Assembly: GCA_022842065.1 (NCBI GenBank)
Contig: JALHQH010000050.1
Span: forward strand, 26,475-90,474
DNA: 64,000 bases
Direction: 5' to 3'
Origin: Caldilineaceae bacterium
Lineage (GTDB): Bacteria > Chloroflexota > Anaerolineae > Caldilineales > Caldilineaceae
In this document: positions 54,236 to 63,894 of the stretch, one piece after another
Layout of the letters: each line of letters opens with the position of its first letter
Position numbering within the stretch: position 1 is the first letter of the stretch
Notes under the pieces: model-generated
What the model was told of the DNA's origin: nothing
Databases searched by the model: none
The model's input: the letters and a program-made list of their open reading frames with translations, nothing else
Made by a program: the position numbers and the translations under genes

Positions 54236-55642
54236 TTATTTTTGTTGTAGTCCAGCCACCCCCGTCAAGGTTGCGCCGTCGAATTGTGTATCAACCAAGG
54301 TCGCCCCGGTTAGATCGGCCCCGGTCAGATCGGCGTTGCGGAAGTCGGCCCAAGTGAGGTTGGCGTTACGAAAGCTGGCACCCTGTAAAGCCGCCCCGCT
54401 GAAATTGGCCTCTTCGAGCAGGGCATAGTCAAAATTACTCTCCTGCAATTGACTCTCGGCAAAGTTGAGGCGGCGCAGATTGGTCCAACTCAAGTCGCTG
54501 CTGGCAAGCGTCTGTCCGGCTGTCCCGTTGTTGACCACTCCCAGCACCCGCCGCCAGCGATCTGAAAGCACAGTGTGCTCATCAATGCGCATGCCAACCA
54601 GGTTGGCCAGGCTTAGATCGGCATTGGTGAGATTGGCTCCTGTAAAATCGGTGTCTTGCAGATCGGCGCCGCGCAACGTGGTATCGGTTAGGTTGCTGGC
54701 GTGGAGATTTGCGCCCACCAACGTCGCATCGCGCAGATCGCCATCAACCAATGTAACACCTTCCAGCGTGGCGTTGCGCAAGTTGGCACCGCGTAGAAAG
54801 GTCTGATCCAGATTGGCTTCACGTAGATCGACCCCCGCTAATTGCTGACCAAGACGTGTTTCATTCACCACTTGCCATACTGTGCGCCACTTGGCTGCGA
54901 TCTGCGTTTCTGCATCCAGTTTAGTTTGCTGCAATCGTGCGCCGGCCAACTCGGCATCGGTTAGATTCGCACCTGCTAGATTCGCCAAACTTAAATCTGC
55001 ATTGCGCAGATCCGCCCCTTGTAGTTGCGCGTCGTGTAAATTAGCCCCAATCAGGTCCACATCAACAAGCGCTCGCCCAACGGTTGGCACATTGCTGATT
55101 TCCCAAACCAGCTGCCATTTCGCATTGAGTACCGTGGTTTCGTCAATCTCAACGGCGAATAGATCGGCATCGCGCAGATCCGCCCCGGCGAGATCGGCCC
55201 CCTGTAATTGTGCCCCTGTTAATGTCGTCCCGTTAAGCCGCGCGCCGTGCAAGGCCGCGCCGCGTAAGTTGGCATTGGTCAAGTCCGCCCCTTCTAAATA
55301 AGCGGCACGTAAATTGGCTCCCTGCAACTTCGCCCCTTGCAGATTGGCGTGCTGCAGGTTGGCAAAGTAAAGATTTGCCCCCTGTAGATCGACGCCGCGC
55401 AGATCGACCTCGCTCAGATTCGCCTCGCCTAAATCAGCATTTGTCCAAAGTTGGTCACCCATCTGTTGGCCACGCAGATCGACCCCACGGCAGGCCGGTG
55501 GACAAGGTGAGAAGTCGAGCAGGCCAAAGATCATGGCAAAGTAGCCGAGCAGCAAAAACAGCGGGATACCAATAATCAGCCCAAGCCAGAGACCACGCCG
55601 ACGTTGTGCCTGTTGAATTTGTCTCCACCCCTGATCCTGCAT
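54236..55642 (-). CDS. Membrane-anchored pentapeptide-repeat protein
   Basis: 468 residues from ATG 55642 (GAGG 7 bases upstream; the TTG 12 bases earlier includes the ribosome site). One membrane helix near the N-terminus (LWLGLIIGIPLFLLLGYFAMIF), then A(D/N)LxX pentapeptide repeats almost to the C-terminus, which would form right-handed quadrilateral helices outside. Three spacer modules interrupt them: each has a T-x-L/I-x-x-(K/R)W-x-x-V-W/L core, an N, then G-x-x-L-x-x-x-DL leading back to repeats. The coding DNA is highly repetitive. Function unknown; some relatives mimic DNA or act as scaffolds. Confidence 0.9.
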   Translation of the reverse strand: MQDQGWRQIQQAQRRRGLWLGLIIGIPLFLLLGYFAMIFGLLDFSPCPPACRGVDLRGQQMGDQLWTNADLGEANLSEVDLRGVDLQGANLYFANLQHANLQGAKLQGANLRAAYLEGADLTNANLRGAALHGARLNGTTLTGAQLQGADLAGADLRDADLFAVEIDETTVLNAKWQLVWEISNVPTVGRALVDVDLIGANLHDAQLQGADLRNADLSLANLAGANLTDAELAGARLQQTKLDAETQIAAKWRTVWQVVNETRLGQQLAGVDLREANLDQTFLRGANLRNATLEGVTLVDGDLRDATLVGANLHASNLTDTTLRGADLQDTDFTGANLTNADLSLANLVGMRIDEHTVLSDRWRRVLGVVNNGTAGQTLASSDLSWTNLRRLNFAESQLQESNFDYALLEEANFSGAALQGASFRNANLTWADFRNADLTGADLTGATLVDTQFDGATLTGVAGLQQK

Positions 55643-55834
55643 CGTTTGCCTCAAAATGGTTGCTCACTAGATCAAGAAGATTAAAAACTGATCATACACT
55701 GATGCCAATATTTCATCAAACATGCGGCTTGCCCAGATCGCGCGGATTGATGAGGACACACCTGTTCGTTTAATCACCTTGCATCTGTGGCTAATCTCTG
55801 GCATGATAAGAGCGACAAATTCAGGAGGAAACCA

Positions 55835-56722
55835 ATGCCAAATGTAAGGAAAACCGTTGCCATCCTCAGTCCAGGGGACATGGGCAACGCGGTTGGTAAA
55901 ATGTTGATCGACCACGGCCTGCCTGTGATCGCGGCCCTAGCTGAACGCAGCATTCGCACCCAGCAGTTAGCCGCGCAAGCCGGCATTGAAGATGTCGGCA
56001 CCGTCGATCAGCTTGTGCAAAAGGCGCAGATCATCTTGTCGATCCTGGTGCCCGCCCAAGCCGTTGCGGCGGCAGCGCAGGTGGCTGGTGCACTAGCGCA
56101 AAGTCCGCATGATCTGCTTTATGTCGATTGTAATGCGATTGCCCCCGCCACCGTCGCCGAGATTGAACGGCTGATTACCGCGGCTGGTGGGCGTTTCGCC
56201 GATGCGGGGATTATTGGGCCACCGCCGCGCAATTTTGAGGGCACACGCATCTATGCCTCCGGTCGCCATGCTGCCGAGTTGGTTGCGCTGCGCGATGATG
56301 GACTAAATATCATTGACTTAGGTGGTGATGTGGGGCGGGCCTCTGCCTTCAAAATGTGTTACGCCGCCCTGACCAAGGGCACCACTGCCTTGCAGACGCA
56401 ACTGCTGACCGCGGCGGCGGCTTATGGCATCTCAACTGAATTGGCCGCAGAATTCACCAGCAGTCAGGCCCAAGCACTCATCCAAATGCAACGAGGGCTG
56501 CCCGGCATGGCAGCCAAAGCGCATCGTTGGGTCGGTGAAATGGAAGAGATCGCCAAAACTTTCGCCGCCATTGGGCTGACCCCGGATATCTTTACGGGAG
56601 CAGCGGATATCTATCGCTATGTGAGTAGCACGCCTTTGGGTGACTTGACGCCAGAAGATCCCAAGCCGGATTTTGACCAGATGGTGGCAACCCTGGCGGC
56701 GCATTTACCCGAACAACCGTAG
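55835..56722 (+). CDS. NAD(P)-binding 6-phosphogluconate-dehydrogenase-like oxidoreductase
   Basis: 295 residues from ATG 55835 with AGGAGG 6-7 bases upstream. Rossmann start VAILSPGDMGNAVGKML (G-x-G variant with D), cofactor region AALAERSIRTQQLA, and a C-terminal helical part with the DUF1932-type SAFKMCYAALTKGTTAL and later HRWVGEMEEIAKTFAAIG. The usual catalytic Lys of beta-hydroxyacid dehydrogenases corresponds to FKMCYAALTKG. Substrate unknown. A 22-bp perfect hairpin follows its stop. Confidence 0.85.
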   Translation: MPNVRKTVAILSPGDMGNAVGKMLIDHGLPVIAALAERSIRTQQLAAQAGIEDVGTVDQLVQKAQIILSILVPAQAVAAAAQVAGALAQSPHDLLYVDCNAIAPATVAEIERLITAAGGRFADAGIIGPPPRNFEGTRIYASGRHAAELVALRDDGLNIIDLGGDVGRASAFKMCYAALTKGTTALQTQLLTAAAAYGISTELAAEFTSSQAQALIQMQRGLPGMAAKAHRWVGEMEEIAKTFAAIGLTPDIFTGAADIYRYVSSTPLGDLTPEDPKPDFDQMVATLAAHLPEQP

Positions 56723-56735
56723 TTGGCGGGGGGGT

Positions 56736-56804
56736 GGGGTATAGACGCGGATTTTGGGAACGCTGATTTAAAATCCGCGCCACCAAAATCCGCGTCTATA
56801 CCCC
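56736..56804 (+). terminator. Hairpin with 22-bp perfect stem
   Basis: Arms 56736-56757 and 56783-56804 match fully; the 25-base loop carries a further partial copy AAAATCCGCG. It lies 13 bases after the oxidoreductase stop. No T-run, so it may be a repeat element or RNA-stabilising hairpin. Confidence 0.55.
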
Positions 56805-56863
56805 GCCCTACCTATCGGTTTTAACGTTATTGTCCTAATTATCATCCATAACAGGAGCAACTC

Positions 56864-57679
56864 ATGCCACGTTGGCGTGCCGGTAGTGTTAACACAAATG
56901 GCATCACCATGCATTATTATCGCACCGGCGGGGATAAACCGCCGTTGGTGCTTGCCCACGGTCTCACCGACAATGGCCTCTGCTGGAAACCCATTGTGAC
57001 CCTGCTGGCCGAAAGCTATGATTGTATTATGCCCGATGCCCGCGGCCATGGCTTTTCCACGGCCCCTGACAGCGGGTATACGAATGCCGATCATGCGGCC
57101 GATTATGCCGGCCTGATCGAGGCGTTGGAACTGGATCAGCCGGCCATTCTCGGCCACTCGATGGGTGGTGGCACGGCGGCGCAGTTGGCCGCCAGCTATG
57201 GGCACTTGATCAGTGCCGCGTTGCTCGAAGATCCGCCGTGGCGGGCGCGTACCGTCGTGGTCAATGCCCCTGAAAGTGCCGCACGCGCTGATGCCTGGCG
57301 CGCCGAGGTTGCGGCGAATAATCAACTTACGGTCGTGGCATTGCTGGCCAACGGGCGGCATGAACGCCCCACTTGGCCTGATGCTGAGTTCGATGGTTGG
57401 GTGGTGGCGAAACAGCAGGTCTCGCCCAATGCCATCGACTATGCCCGCTATCCTTCGCTGCCCTGGTGGGAAGTTGTGCCGCAAATTGCGTGCCCCACCT
57501 TGTTGATCACGGCGGATGTTGCACAAGGTGCCATTGTTGACCAAGCCACGGCGGCGGCAATCGCGGCGCTGAACAGCAAGGTGCAAGTGGCACAGATCGC
57601 CGGCGCTGGTCACAGTATTCGGCGGGAGCAGGCTGTGGCTTATCTTGAAGTTGTCCAAAATTTTTTGGCGCAGCGATAA
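56864..57679 (+). CDS. Alpha/beta-fold hydrolase
   Basis: 271 residues. Oxyanion HG in VLAHGLTDNGLCW, nucleophile elbow GHSMGGG (Ser about 98), acid in TADVAQGA region, and His in GAGHSIRREQ. DARGHGFSTAP is the typical preceding loop. Start ATG 56864 has AGGAG 7 bases upstream. A dehydrogenase-like gene follows 36 bases later in the same direction. Could be an esterase, lactonase or similar; not assignable. Confidence 0.88.
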   Translation: MPRWRAGSVNTNGITMHYYRTGGDKPPLVLAHGLTDNGLCWKPIVTLLAESYDCIMPDARGHGFSTAPDSGYTNADHAADYAGLIEALELDQPAILGHSMGGGTAAQLAASYGHLISAALLEDPPWRARTVVVNAPESAARADAWRAEVAANNQLTVVALLANGRHERPTWPDAEFDGWVVAKQQVSPNAIDYARYPSLPWWEVVPQIACPTLLITADVAQGAIVDQATAAAIAALNSKVQVAQIAGAGHSIRREQAVAYLEVVQNFLAQR

Positions 57680-57715
57680 ATTGATCCCCAAAAGTAAACT
57701 AAACGGAGAAACATT

Positions 57716-58780
57716 GTGAGCAAGTCATTAAAAGTAGGGGTGGTTGGTATCGGTGGCATTGCCCGCACGCACATGCCCGGTTGGGCTGCTTCGGAACATG
57801 CCGAGGTCATTGCCGGTAGCGACATCAATGCGGCCGCGCTGCAAGTATGGGGCAGTCAACATGGGGTAAGTAAATTAGTCTCTGATCCGGCTGAACTCTT
57901 CCGCGACCCAGATATTGACATCATCGATATCTGCACGCCCAACATGTATCATGCCCCGTTGGCGATTGCGGCGTTGGAAGCCGGTAAACATGTGATCTGC
58001 GAAAAGCCACTGGCCCCCACGCCTGGCGAAATCCGCCAGATGATCGCCGCGCGCGACCAGTCCGGCAAACAGTTGATGACGGCGCAGCACTTTCGCTTCA
58101 AAGGCGTTTCGCAGGCGATGAAGCGCCAGATCGAGACGGGGGTCCTGGGTGATATCTACCATGCCCGCAGTTGGATGTTGCGCCGTAATGGGTTTATCCC
58201 TACCGGCAGCTTTGTGCAGAAAAAGCACAGTGGCGGTGGCCCTTGTATCGACATCGGCGTCCATGTGCTTGATCTCACCCTCTGGTTGATGGGCAACCCA
58301 ACGCCAGCCGTGGTGACGGGCGTTGCTAAAGCACCGTTGGCGCACAAGCCTGGTCAATTCGCCGGCTGGTTTGGCACGCCGGTTGATCAGTCGATCTGGG
58401 ATGTGGAAGATTTTGCCGCGGCCTTTGTCCGCTTTGAGAATGGCGCGACCCTGATGATCGAAGTGAGCTGGCTGCTACACCATGACATCCAGGGCGAGGA
58501 TATGCAAATCTGGCTCTACGGTACCGATGGCGGCTGTCACTGGCCCAAGGCCGATTTCCTCTCCAGCGACTATCAGACGCGCCAGTTGGTCAACAGCAAC
58601 CTCAAGTTGACCAGCGACGCGATGGAACCCCATGCGCTGGAATGTGTAGAATTTGCGCGGGCCTTATCCGCGGGCGAACCATCCCCGGTGCCGGCAGAAC
58701 ATTCGTTGCAAGTGTTGTCGATTCTTGATGGGATCTATCGCAGCCAGAAAGCGGGCGGCGAAGTGAAGTTGGGGCTGTAA
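57716..58780 (+). CDS. Gfo/Idh/MocA-family oxidoreductase
   Basis: 354 residues from GTG 57716 (GGAG 8 bases upstream). NAD(P) Rossmann fold VGVVGIGGIARTHMPGW, DIIDICTPNMYHAPLAI, the conserved EKPLA in HVICEKPLAPTPG (Lys catalytic), and GGGPCIDIGVHVLDLTLWLMG in the C-terminal domain. This superfamily oxidises or reduces sugars and inositols. The neighbouring hydrolase and the 6PGDH-like gene may act in the same sugar-acid route (inferred). Followed by a strong bidirectional terminator. Confidence 0.92.
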   Translation: MSKSLKVGVVGIGGIARTHMPGWAASEHAEVIAGSDINAAALQVWGSQHGVSKLVSDPAELFRDPDIDIIDICTPNMYHAPLAIAALEAGKHVICEKPLAPTPGEIRQMIAARDQSGKQLMTAQHFRFKGVSQAMKRQIETGVLGDIYHARSWMLRRNGFIPTGSFVQKKHSGGGPCIDIGVHVLDLTLWLMGNPTPAVVTGVAKAPLAHKPGQFAGWFGTPVDQSIWDVEDFAAAFVRFENGATLMIEVSWLLHHDIQGEDMQIWLYGTDGGCHWPKADFLSSDYQTRQLVNSNLKLTSDAMEPHALECVEFARALSAGEPSPVPAEHSLQVLSILDGIYRSQKAGGEVKLGL

Positions 58781-58786
58781 GTCCTG

Positions 58787-58837
58787 TTTATAAAAAAGTG
58801 GCTGGACGCCATTGGCGTCAAGCCACTTTTTTATAAA
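58787..58837. terminator. Bidirectional terminator
   Basis: 24-bp stem (58787-58810 with 58814-58837, one mismatch) and a 3-base loop ATT, with A/T-runs at both ends. Between convergent genes. Confidence 0.92.
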
Positions 58838-58842
58838 ATCCT

Positions 58843-59490
58843 TTACAACAATGTCCGTAAGGTGGCGAGATTTATCTGTTCGTCAAAAATGGCGCGGATC
58901 GGGATTGTAAAGCCTGGTACGGCGATACTGTGGATCTCGCCGGAATCAGATTTGATGCGCAGTTCATATTTTTCGTCCTGCAAAATATACTGCTCGACCA
59001 TCTTTGTCTCAGGGTCGATGATCCAATACTCGGTGACACCGCTTTGTGCATAATCTCGGTATTTGATGCCACGGTCGTTTTCGGCAGTGCTATCGGAAAG
59101 CACTTCGATGACCAAATCGGGCGCTGGGAACTTCATCTGCCGGTCAGTAAAAAGCTGTGCTTTGTCCTCGTGAAAGAAGCAGAGATCCGGTTCGCAGTCG
59201 TTGCGTTCTAACACGATCAGAATCTTTTCATAACCAACAAAGCCAAGCTTGTTGACCATTACATAATTTTTTAACAGGTTATGTAATAATGAACTGACAT
59301 CTGCATGATGTTTTTTGACCGGGGAATGCACAACAATTTCTCCATTGATAAATTCAGCCTTTTGCTCTTCGGTGACAACATCATAAAAATATTGACGCCG
59401 CGCTTGTTCCGCTGCAAACAACTCCTGCAAGCGCTGTAAGACCGAAGGTAATGTTGGCTCCTGTAAAAGTTGCTCAACCACTGTCGACAC
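58843..59490 (-). CDS. Uma2-family endonuclease-like protein
   Basis: 215 residues from GTG 59490, which is preceded by GAAGGAGGT with 6 bases between; the longer frame to 59520 includes that site and is rejected. PD-(D/E)XK-like fold: YEKILIVLERNDCEPDLCFF, PAPDLVIEVLSDSTAENDR, then YRDYAQSGVTEYWIIDPE, typical of PF05685. These genes multiply in Chloroflexota and cyanobacteria; cellular role unclear. A broken relative is at 13571-13920. Confidence 0.9.
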   Translation of the reverse strand: MSTVVEQLLQEPTLPSVLQRLQELFAAEQARRQYFYDVVTEEQKAEFINGEIVVHSPVKKHHADVSSLLHNLLKNYVMVNKLGFVGYEKILIVLERNDCEPDLCFFHEDKAQLFTDRQMKFPAPDLVIEVLSDSTAENDRGIKYRDYAQSGVTEYWIIDPETKMVEQYILQDEKYELRIKSDSGEIHSIAVPGFTIPIRAIFDEQINLATLRTLL

Positions 59491-59529
59491 GCTATGACCT
59501 CCTTCACCCACAGATACCAAAGTTGCTAC

Positions 59530-60555
59530 CTATGATACACGAGCCGGGGTTGCTTGTCCAGCCTCATCGTAGAGGAAGCAGGCGGCTTCGTGCTGCGCAC
59601 CCTCGACGGCGTAGAGCGGTGGCTGTTTTTCCAAGCAGCGATCCATACGGTGGGGGCAGCGGTTGTAGAAGCGACAGCCACTCTTGGCGTTGACGCGCAT
59701 CTGTTCATCATCCAGCGAGACAATACTTTCCCCGCCCCAGCGCACCTTGGGATCGGGCACGGGTATCGAGTCGACCAGCAGTTGGACATAGGGATGTTTG
59801 GGGTTTTCGATTACATTGGTCGTGTTGCCCCGCTCGGCGATCGCCCCTTGGTAGAGCAGATAGATCTGGTCACCAATCTGGTATGCGGTGCTCAGATCAT
59901 GGGTGATGTAGAGGAACGAAATGTTCTGCTCATCACGCAACTTTAGCATCAGGTCGAGGATCATTGCGCGTAGTGATGCATCGACCATGGAGACCGGTTC
60001 GTCGGCCACGATCAGGCGCGGCTTGAGCAAATAGGCGCGGGCTACCATCATGCGCTGGCGTTGACCGCCAGAAAGCTGATGGGGATATTTTTCGAGTACC
60101 TCTTCGCCACGCAGCCCAACCACATTGAGCGCATTTTCGACAATCTCCCGCGCATCACGCTTGTTCTGCGCCATTTTGAAGTTGTTGATGACGAGATCAA
60201 AGACATGTTTTACGCGATAGAAGGGGTTGTAGACCGCATAGGGGTCTTGAAAGATCGCCTGCACCTCGCGCCGATAGTCGAGCAACTGGCTGCGATTCAT
60301 ATCGGTAACATCCGCACCCTTGAAGCGGATCTGGCCGGAGGTGATCTTGGCAAAGCCCAAGACCAGATTGGCTAGCGTCGTCTTGCCACTGCCACTTTCG
60401 CCGGCAATCGTGGTAATCGTCGCTGGGCGGTCGGCGATGGTCAAATTGAAGTCTTGCAACGCCACGGTCACCGCGTTGCGGTCAAAGAAGCCGCCGCCGT
60501 AGATTTTGGTTGCATTCTTGATTTCAAGTAGTGGTGTGCTCATAGCGTTACTCAT
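59530..60555 (-). CDS. Oligopeptide/dipeptide-type ABC transporter ATPase (OppF/DppF-like)
   Basis: 341 residues. Walker A GESGSGKTTLAN, Q-loop FQDPYAVYNP, signature LSGGQRQRM, Walker B LIVADEPVSMVD, H-loop ITHD. The C-terminal oligo_HPY region with RWGGESIVSL and the Fe-S-like Cys set (CRFYNRCPHRMDRC) matches peptide-type importers. Start ATG 60555 overlaps the OppD stop by 8 bases; ATG 60543 is also possible. Last gene of a minus-strand operon with 60548, 61564 and 62875. Peptide or sugar-oligomer substrate unknown. Confidence 0.93.
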   Translation of the reverse strand: MSNAMSTPLLEIKNATKIYGGGFFDRNAVTVALQDFNLTIADRPATITTIAGESGSGKTTLANLVLGFAKITSGQIRFKGADVTDMNRSQLLDYRREVQAIFQDPYAVYNPFYRVKHVFDLVINNFKMAQNKRDAREIVENALNVVGLRGEEVLEKYPHQLSGGQRQRMMVARAYLLKPRLIVADEPVSMVDASLRAMILDLMLKLRDEQNISFLYITHDLSTAYQIGDQIYLLYQGAIAERGNTTNVIENPKHPYVQLLVDSIPVPDPKVRWGGESIVSLDDEQMRVNAKSGCRFYNRCPHRMDRCLEKQPPLYAVEGAQHEAACFLYDEAGQATPARVS

Positions 60556-61567
60556 ATAGGTGACAAGCAACCTGCTGCCTGGGTTTATATTCTTTTAACG
60601 GCGGGCGCACCTGGCGACAGACATCCATCACATGGGCGCAGCGTTCCTGAAAGATGCAGCCAGGCGGCGGATTGCGCAGATCGTGGGTGATGCCCTCGGT
60701 GATCTTGAGTGGTTTGCGCTCTTTGATCGAAGGGATCGACTCGATGAGGAGCTGCGTGTAGGGGTGCATCGGCTCAGCATAGAGCTGCTCGACCGCGGCA
60801 ATTTCGACCATATGGCCGGCATACATGACGGCAATGCGATCCGCTAGCTGCGCCATCAACCCCATATCGTGCCCAATCACGATCATCGAGACGCCAAGGC
60901 GCTCCTTAATGTCAAGCAGATTTTGCGCCACCACCCGCTGTACCACCACATCCAGCGCACTGGTTGGTTCGTCGGCAATCACCAGCGGCGGGTTGAGCGC
61001 GACGGCCATCGCGATACAAACGCGCTGCTTCATGCCACCGCTCAACTCGTGGGGATACATGTCGTAGACGCGCGTCGGCAGGCCGACCATGCGCAAGAGG
61101 CTCAGGATACGTTCGCGGATGACTTTGCGCCCCAGTTTGCCCTCATGGGTCTCAATCGCATCAGCGATTTGGTCACAGATGCGCATAATCGGGTTGAGCG
61201 AGTTCATCGCACCTTGCGGAATCAACGCCAGACTGTTCCAGCGCACATCGCGCAGCGCCCGCCCCTCCAAGGTGGTCATATCGACGCCATCAAGCAAGAT
61301 CTGACCGCCCACAATCCGCCCTGGCGGCTGCACCAGGCGCAAAATTGCCATTGCCGTGGTCGTCTTGCCACAGCCGGACTCACCGACCAGGCCGACGATT
61401 TCACCAGCATAGATCTGAAAGCTTACATCATCAACGGCGCGCACGTCACCGGTGGGGGTTTCGTAATAGACTTTGAGATGTTGTACATCAAGCACAACAT
61501 TCGAACGCGTTGTCCGTTCACGCGCAACATTCACAAATTGGTTCTCACCTTGTAACGCCGTGGTCAT
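60548..61567 (-). CDS. Oligopeptide/dipeptide-type ABC transporter ATPase (OppD/DppD-like)
   Basis: 339 residues. Walker A GESGCGKTTTAM, Q-loop LIPQGAMNSLNPIM, signature LSGGMKQRV, Walker B LVIADEPTSALD, H-loop VIGHD, and the C-terminal peptide-importer motif NPPPGCIFQERCAHVMDVC. The IPQGAMNSLNPI motif is typical for this subfamily. The start overlaps the permease stop by ATGA (61564-61567), so translation is coupled. Works with OppF to power the two permeases. Confidence 0.94.
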   Translation of the reverse strand: MTTALQGENQFVNVARERTTRSNVVLDVQHLKVYYETPTGDVRAVDDVSFQIYAGEIVGLVGESGCGKTTTAMAILRLVQPPGRIVGGQILLDGVDMTTLEGRALRDVRWNSLALIPQGAMNSLNPIMRICDQIADAIETHEGKLGRKVIRERILSLLRMVGLPTRVYDMYPHELSGGMKQRVCIAMAVALNPPLVIADEPTSALDVVVQRVVAQNLLDIKERLGVSMIVIGHDMGLMAQLADRIAVMYAGHMVEIAAVEQLYAEPMHPYTQLLIESIPSIKERKPLKITEGITHDLRNPPPGCIFQERCAHVMDVCRQVRPPLKEYKPRQQVACHLYE

Positions 61568-62871
61568 TTTGCCTTGGCTCCTCTCAAGCGCGGGTTGGCA
61601 ATCTCATCCAGGCCGACGGTCATCAAAAAGAGCCCACTAAAGACGACGACCAGAATCGCAATCGGAATGCCCCACCACCACCACATCCCGCGCAAGATGG
61701 CGGCGGCGCGAATGGCGTAAAAGATCGTCATCCCTAGGGTGGGAATACGCGTTGGCCCCAAACCCAGTGCTTCCAATCCGGTCGCCGCCAGAATCGCTCC
61801 GGAAACATTGCCGGTAAAACTAGAGGCCAGATAGGGGAGCAGGTTGGGCATCATCTCTCTAAACATAATCGAAAAGGTCGAAGAACCGGAGAGCCGCGCC
61901 ATCTGCACATAACCGCGCTCACGCATGGTGAGGACCTGGGAGCGAATCAGGCGCGTTGGCCCCGGCCAGGCAAAGAGTGCCAGCAGTAGCGCCATGTTTT
62001 CGACACTGACCTGTCGTACATAGGCGGAAATCACAATGAGCACCGCCAGCGAAGGAATCGTAATCATCGCATCCGAGATCGTGCGAATCACATTATCGAC
62101 CCAGCCACCCATAAAGCCGGCAGAGAAACCGAGTAATACGCCCACCAAGATCCCGATCCCGGCTGCAATTAGTCCGACGCGCAAGGAGCGTGGTGCCCCA
62201 ACAATGATCACTGCGAGGATGTCGCGTCCATTGCTTTCCGTACCCAGTGGATGATCCCAACTTGGCTGGCCAAAGCCATAGGGATTGTTGGCACTCGCCA
62301 CGGGGGCGACCCGTGTGTTGCTATTACTGCTAGTGGTCGTACCAGTGTCAGTCGCGGTGCCACTGGTAGCGGATTCACTAGCCGGCGTTTTGGGTGCTAA
62401 AGGGTTACCGCCAGTCATTGAGCCACCCGCAGTGGTGTCGGCTGCGGTCGCCTTGGGTGCCAATGGATTACCGCCGGTCATGGAGGTGCCTTTGGTGGGG
62501 CTGCTGGCTGGCGTCTTTGGTGCGAATGGATTGCCACCGGTCATGGAGGTACTTTTGGTGGCCTCGGCTGCAGGGACAGTTGTTTCGCTTTGGTTGGCGG
62601 TTGTGCCGCTATTTGCAACCGGTGCGCTACTTGCTTCGGGTCCGCTAAAATCATACCCGGCCCACGGTGGCGGTAAATTTTGTGGTGAAGTGGCAACGCG
62701 CGCCAGGGTTGTATCCCAAAAGAAGGGGCCGAAGACCCCCATCAGCGCCACAAAGAGGATCATGCTCAGGCCGGCCAGAAATTTGGGGTTGAGCCAGGGT
62801 GAATCCCAGCGGTTGAGCCGGGCTTTGCTGGGCTTAGCCGGGCGCGCCCGATTAACTGTTGTCGTCGTCAT
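61564..62871 (-). CDS. ABC transporter permease, DppC-like, with repeat insertion
   Basis: 435 residues, about 130 more than usual. The first helix FLAGLSMILFVALMGVFGPFF is normal and the BPD_transp_1 core starts near RSLRVGLIAAGIGILVGVLL (about residue 228), with the EAA-like REMMPNLLPYL (G-x-x-x-P region) at about 335. Between them is a loop of about 120 residues of Ser/Thr/Ala and three repeats SMTGGNP(F/L)APK. The repeat lies on the outside in this topology. Start ATG 62871, 3 bases after the DppB-like stop. Confidence 0.9.
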   Translation of the reverse strand: MTTTTVNRARPAKPSKARLNRWDSPWLNPKFLAGLSMILFVALMGVFGPFFWDTTLARVATSPQNLPPPWAGYDFSGPEASSAPVANSGTTANQSETTVPAAEATKSTSMTGGNPFAPKTPASSPTKGTSMTGGNPLAPKATAADTTAGGSMTGGNPLAPKTPASESATSGTATDTGTTTSSNSNTRVAPVASANNPYGFGQPSWDHPLGTESNGRDILAVIIVGAPRSLRVGLIAAGIGILVGVLLGFSAGFMGGWVDNVIRTISDAMITIPSLAVLIVISAYVRQVSVENMALLLALFAWPGPTRLIRSQVLTMRERGYVQMARLSGSSTFSIMFREMMPNLLPYLASSFTGNVSGAILAATGLEALGLGPTRIPTLGMTIFYAIRAAAILRGMWWWWGIPIAILVVVFSGLFLMTVGLDEIANPRLRGAKAK

Positions 62872-62874
62872 GGC

Positions 62875-63894
62875 TTACCCCTTCTCATATGTGATGCGCG
62901 GGTCAATCAGCGGATAGAGCATATCTAAAATGAGAACCGCCGTCGCCGTACCCACAATCAAAATAAAGACAATCCCCTGGATCAGTGTGTAATCCGTGGT
63001 GACAAGGCCTAGATAGAGCAGGTAGCCCATCCCTGGATAGGCAAAGATCGATTCGACTAGCGTCGAGCCGCCGGCAATCGCACCCAGGCTTAGCGCCAGC
63101 GCCGTCACCTGGGGCAAAATCGAGTTGCGTACCCCATAATTCCAGAAGACACGGCGCGATGGTAGCCCTTTGGCCTCGGCCAGCACCATATAATCCTCAC
63201 CATCATTGGTGATCATCATGCCGCGCATGCCTAGCGCCCAGAAACCCATCGTGGTAACGATGATCGAAAGGGCGGGTAAGGTGCCGTGGTAGACAACGGT
63301 TTTGATAAAGTCCCAATTGAAGGAGCGCTCAATACTGTTATCGTAGGCCCCGGAGGGGGGAAACCAGCGTAAGCCAAAGGCAAAGAGATAGATTAACAGG
63401 ATCCCCAACATAAAGAAGGGAATCGAGGTAAAAGTCAACGTAAGAGGTAGCAGATTGCGTACCAAGGTCGGTGTACGCCGCCATGCTAAGAGTGCGCCGA
63501 CAAGGTTGCCCAGGACAAAGGAGATCAGCGTGGCAATTAACAGCAGTCCCAAGGTCCAGGGTAATGCTTGCACGACCAGATCATCGACGCGACTGGGAAA
63601 GGAGGCGAGTGAAAAGCCAAGGTCAAAGGTCATGACACTGCGTAGATAGCTGAAGTATTGGACGTACCAAGGCCCATCCAGCCCAAAACGGGCCCGCCAG
63701 GACTCGATCATGGCGGTGCTGTTTTCAATGTGGCCGGCCTGGTTGCTGAGCCGACTTACCATCGCTGCCACCGGATCGCCTGGTGCCAGGCGTGGGATAA
63801 TAAAGATTACCGTTGCGCCCAACCAGATGGTGACCAACCACATCCCCACGCGGCGCAATAGATATGCTGGTGTCAATCCAGCCATAGAATTCAA
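62875..63894 (-). CDS. ABC transporter permease, DppB-like
   Basis: 339 residues, six membrane helices. Starts YLLRRVGMWLVTIWLGATVIFIIPRLAPGDP, the standard N-terminus of DppB/OppB; RRVFWNYGVRNSILPQVTALAL is the EAA region and VESIFAYPGMGYLLYLG the closing motif. ATG 63894 has AGGAG 5 bases upstream. First gene of the operon inside the window; a solute-binding protein gene is likely beyond the right edge (inferred). Confidence 0.94.
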   Translation of the reverse strand: MNSMAGLTPAYLLRRVGMWLVTIWLGATVIFIIPRLAPGDPVAAMVSRLSNQAGHIENSTAMIESWRARFGLDGPWYVQYFSYLRSVMTFDLGFSLASFPSRVDDLVVQALPWTLGLLLIATLISFVLGNLVGALLAWRRTPTLVRNLLPLTLTFTSIPFFMLGILLIYLFAFGLRWFPPSGAYDNSIERSFNWDFIKTVVYHGTLPALSIIVTTMGFWALGMRGMMITNDGEDYMVLAEAKGLPSRRVFWNYGVRNSILPQVTALALSLGAIAGGSTLVESIFAYPGMGYLLYLGLVTTDYTLIQGIVFILIVGTATAVLILDMLYPLIDPRITYEKG

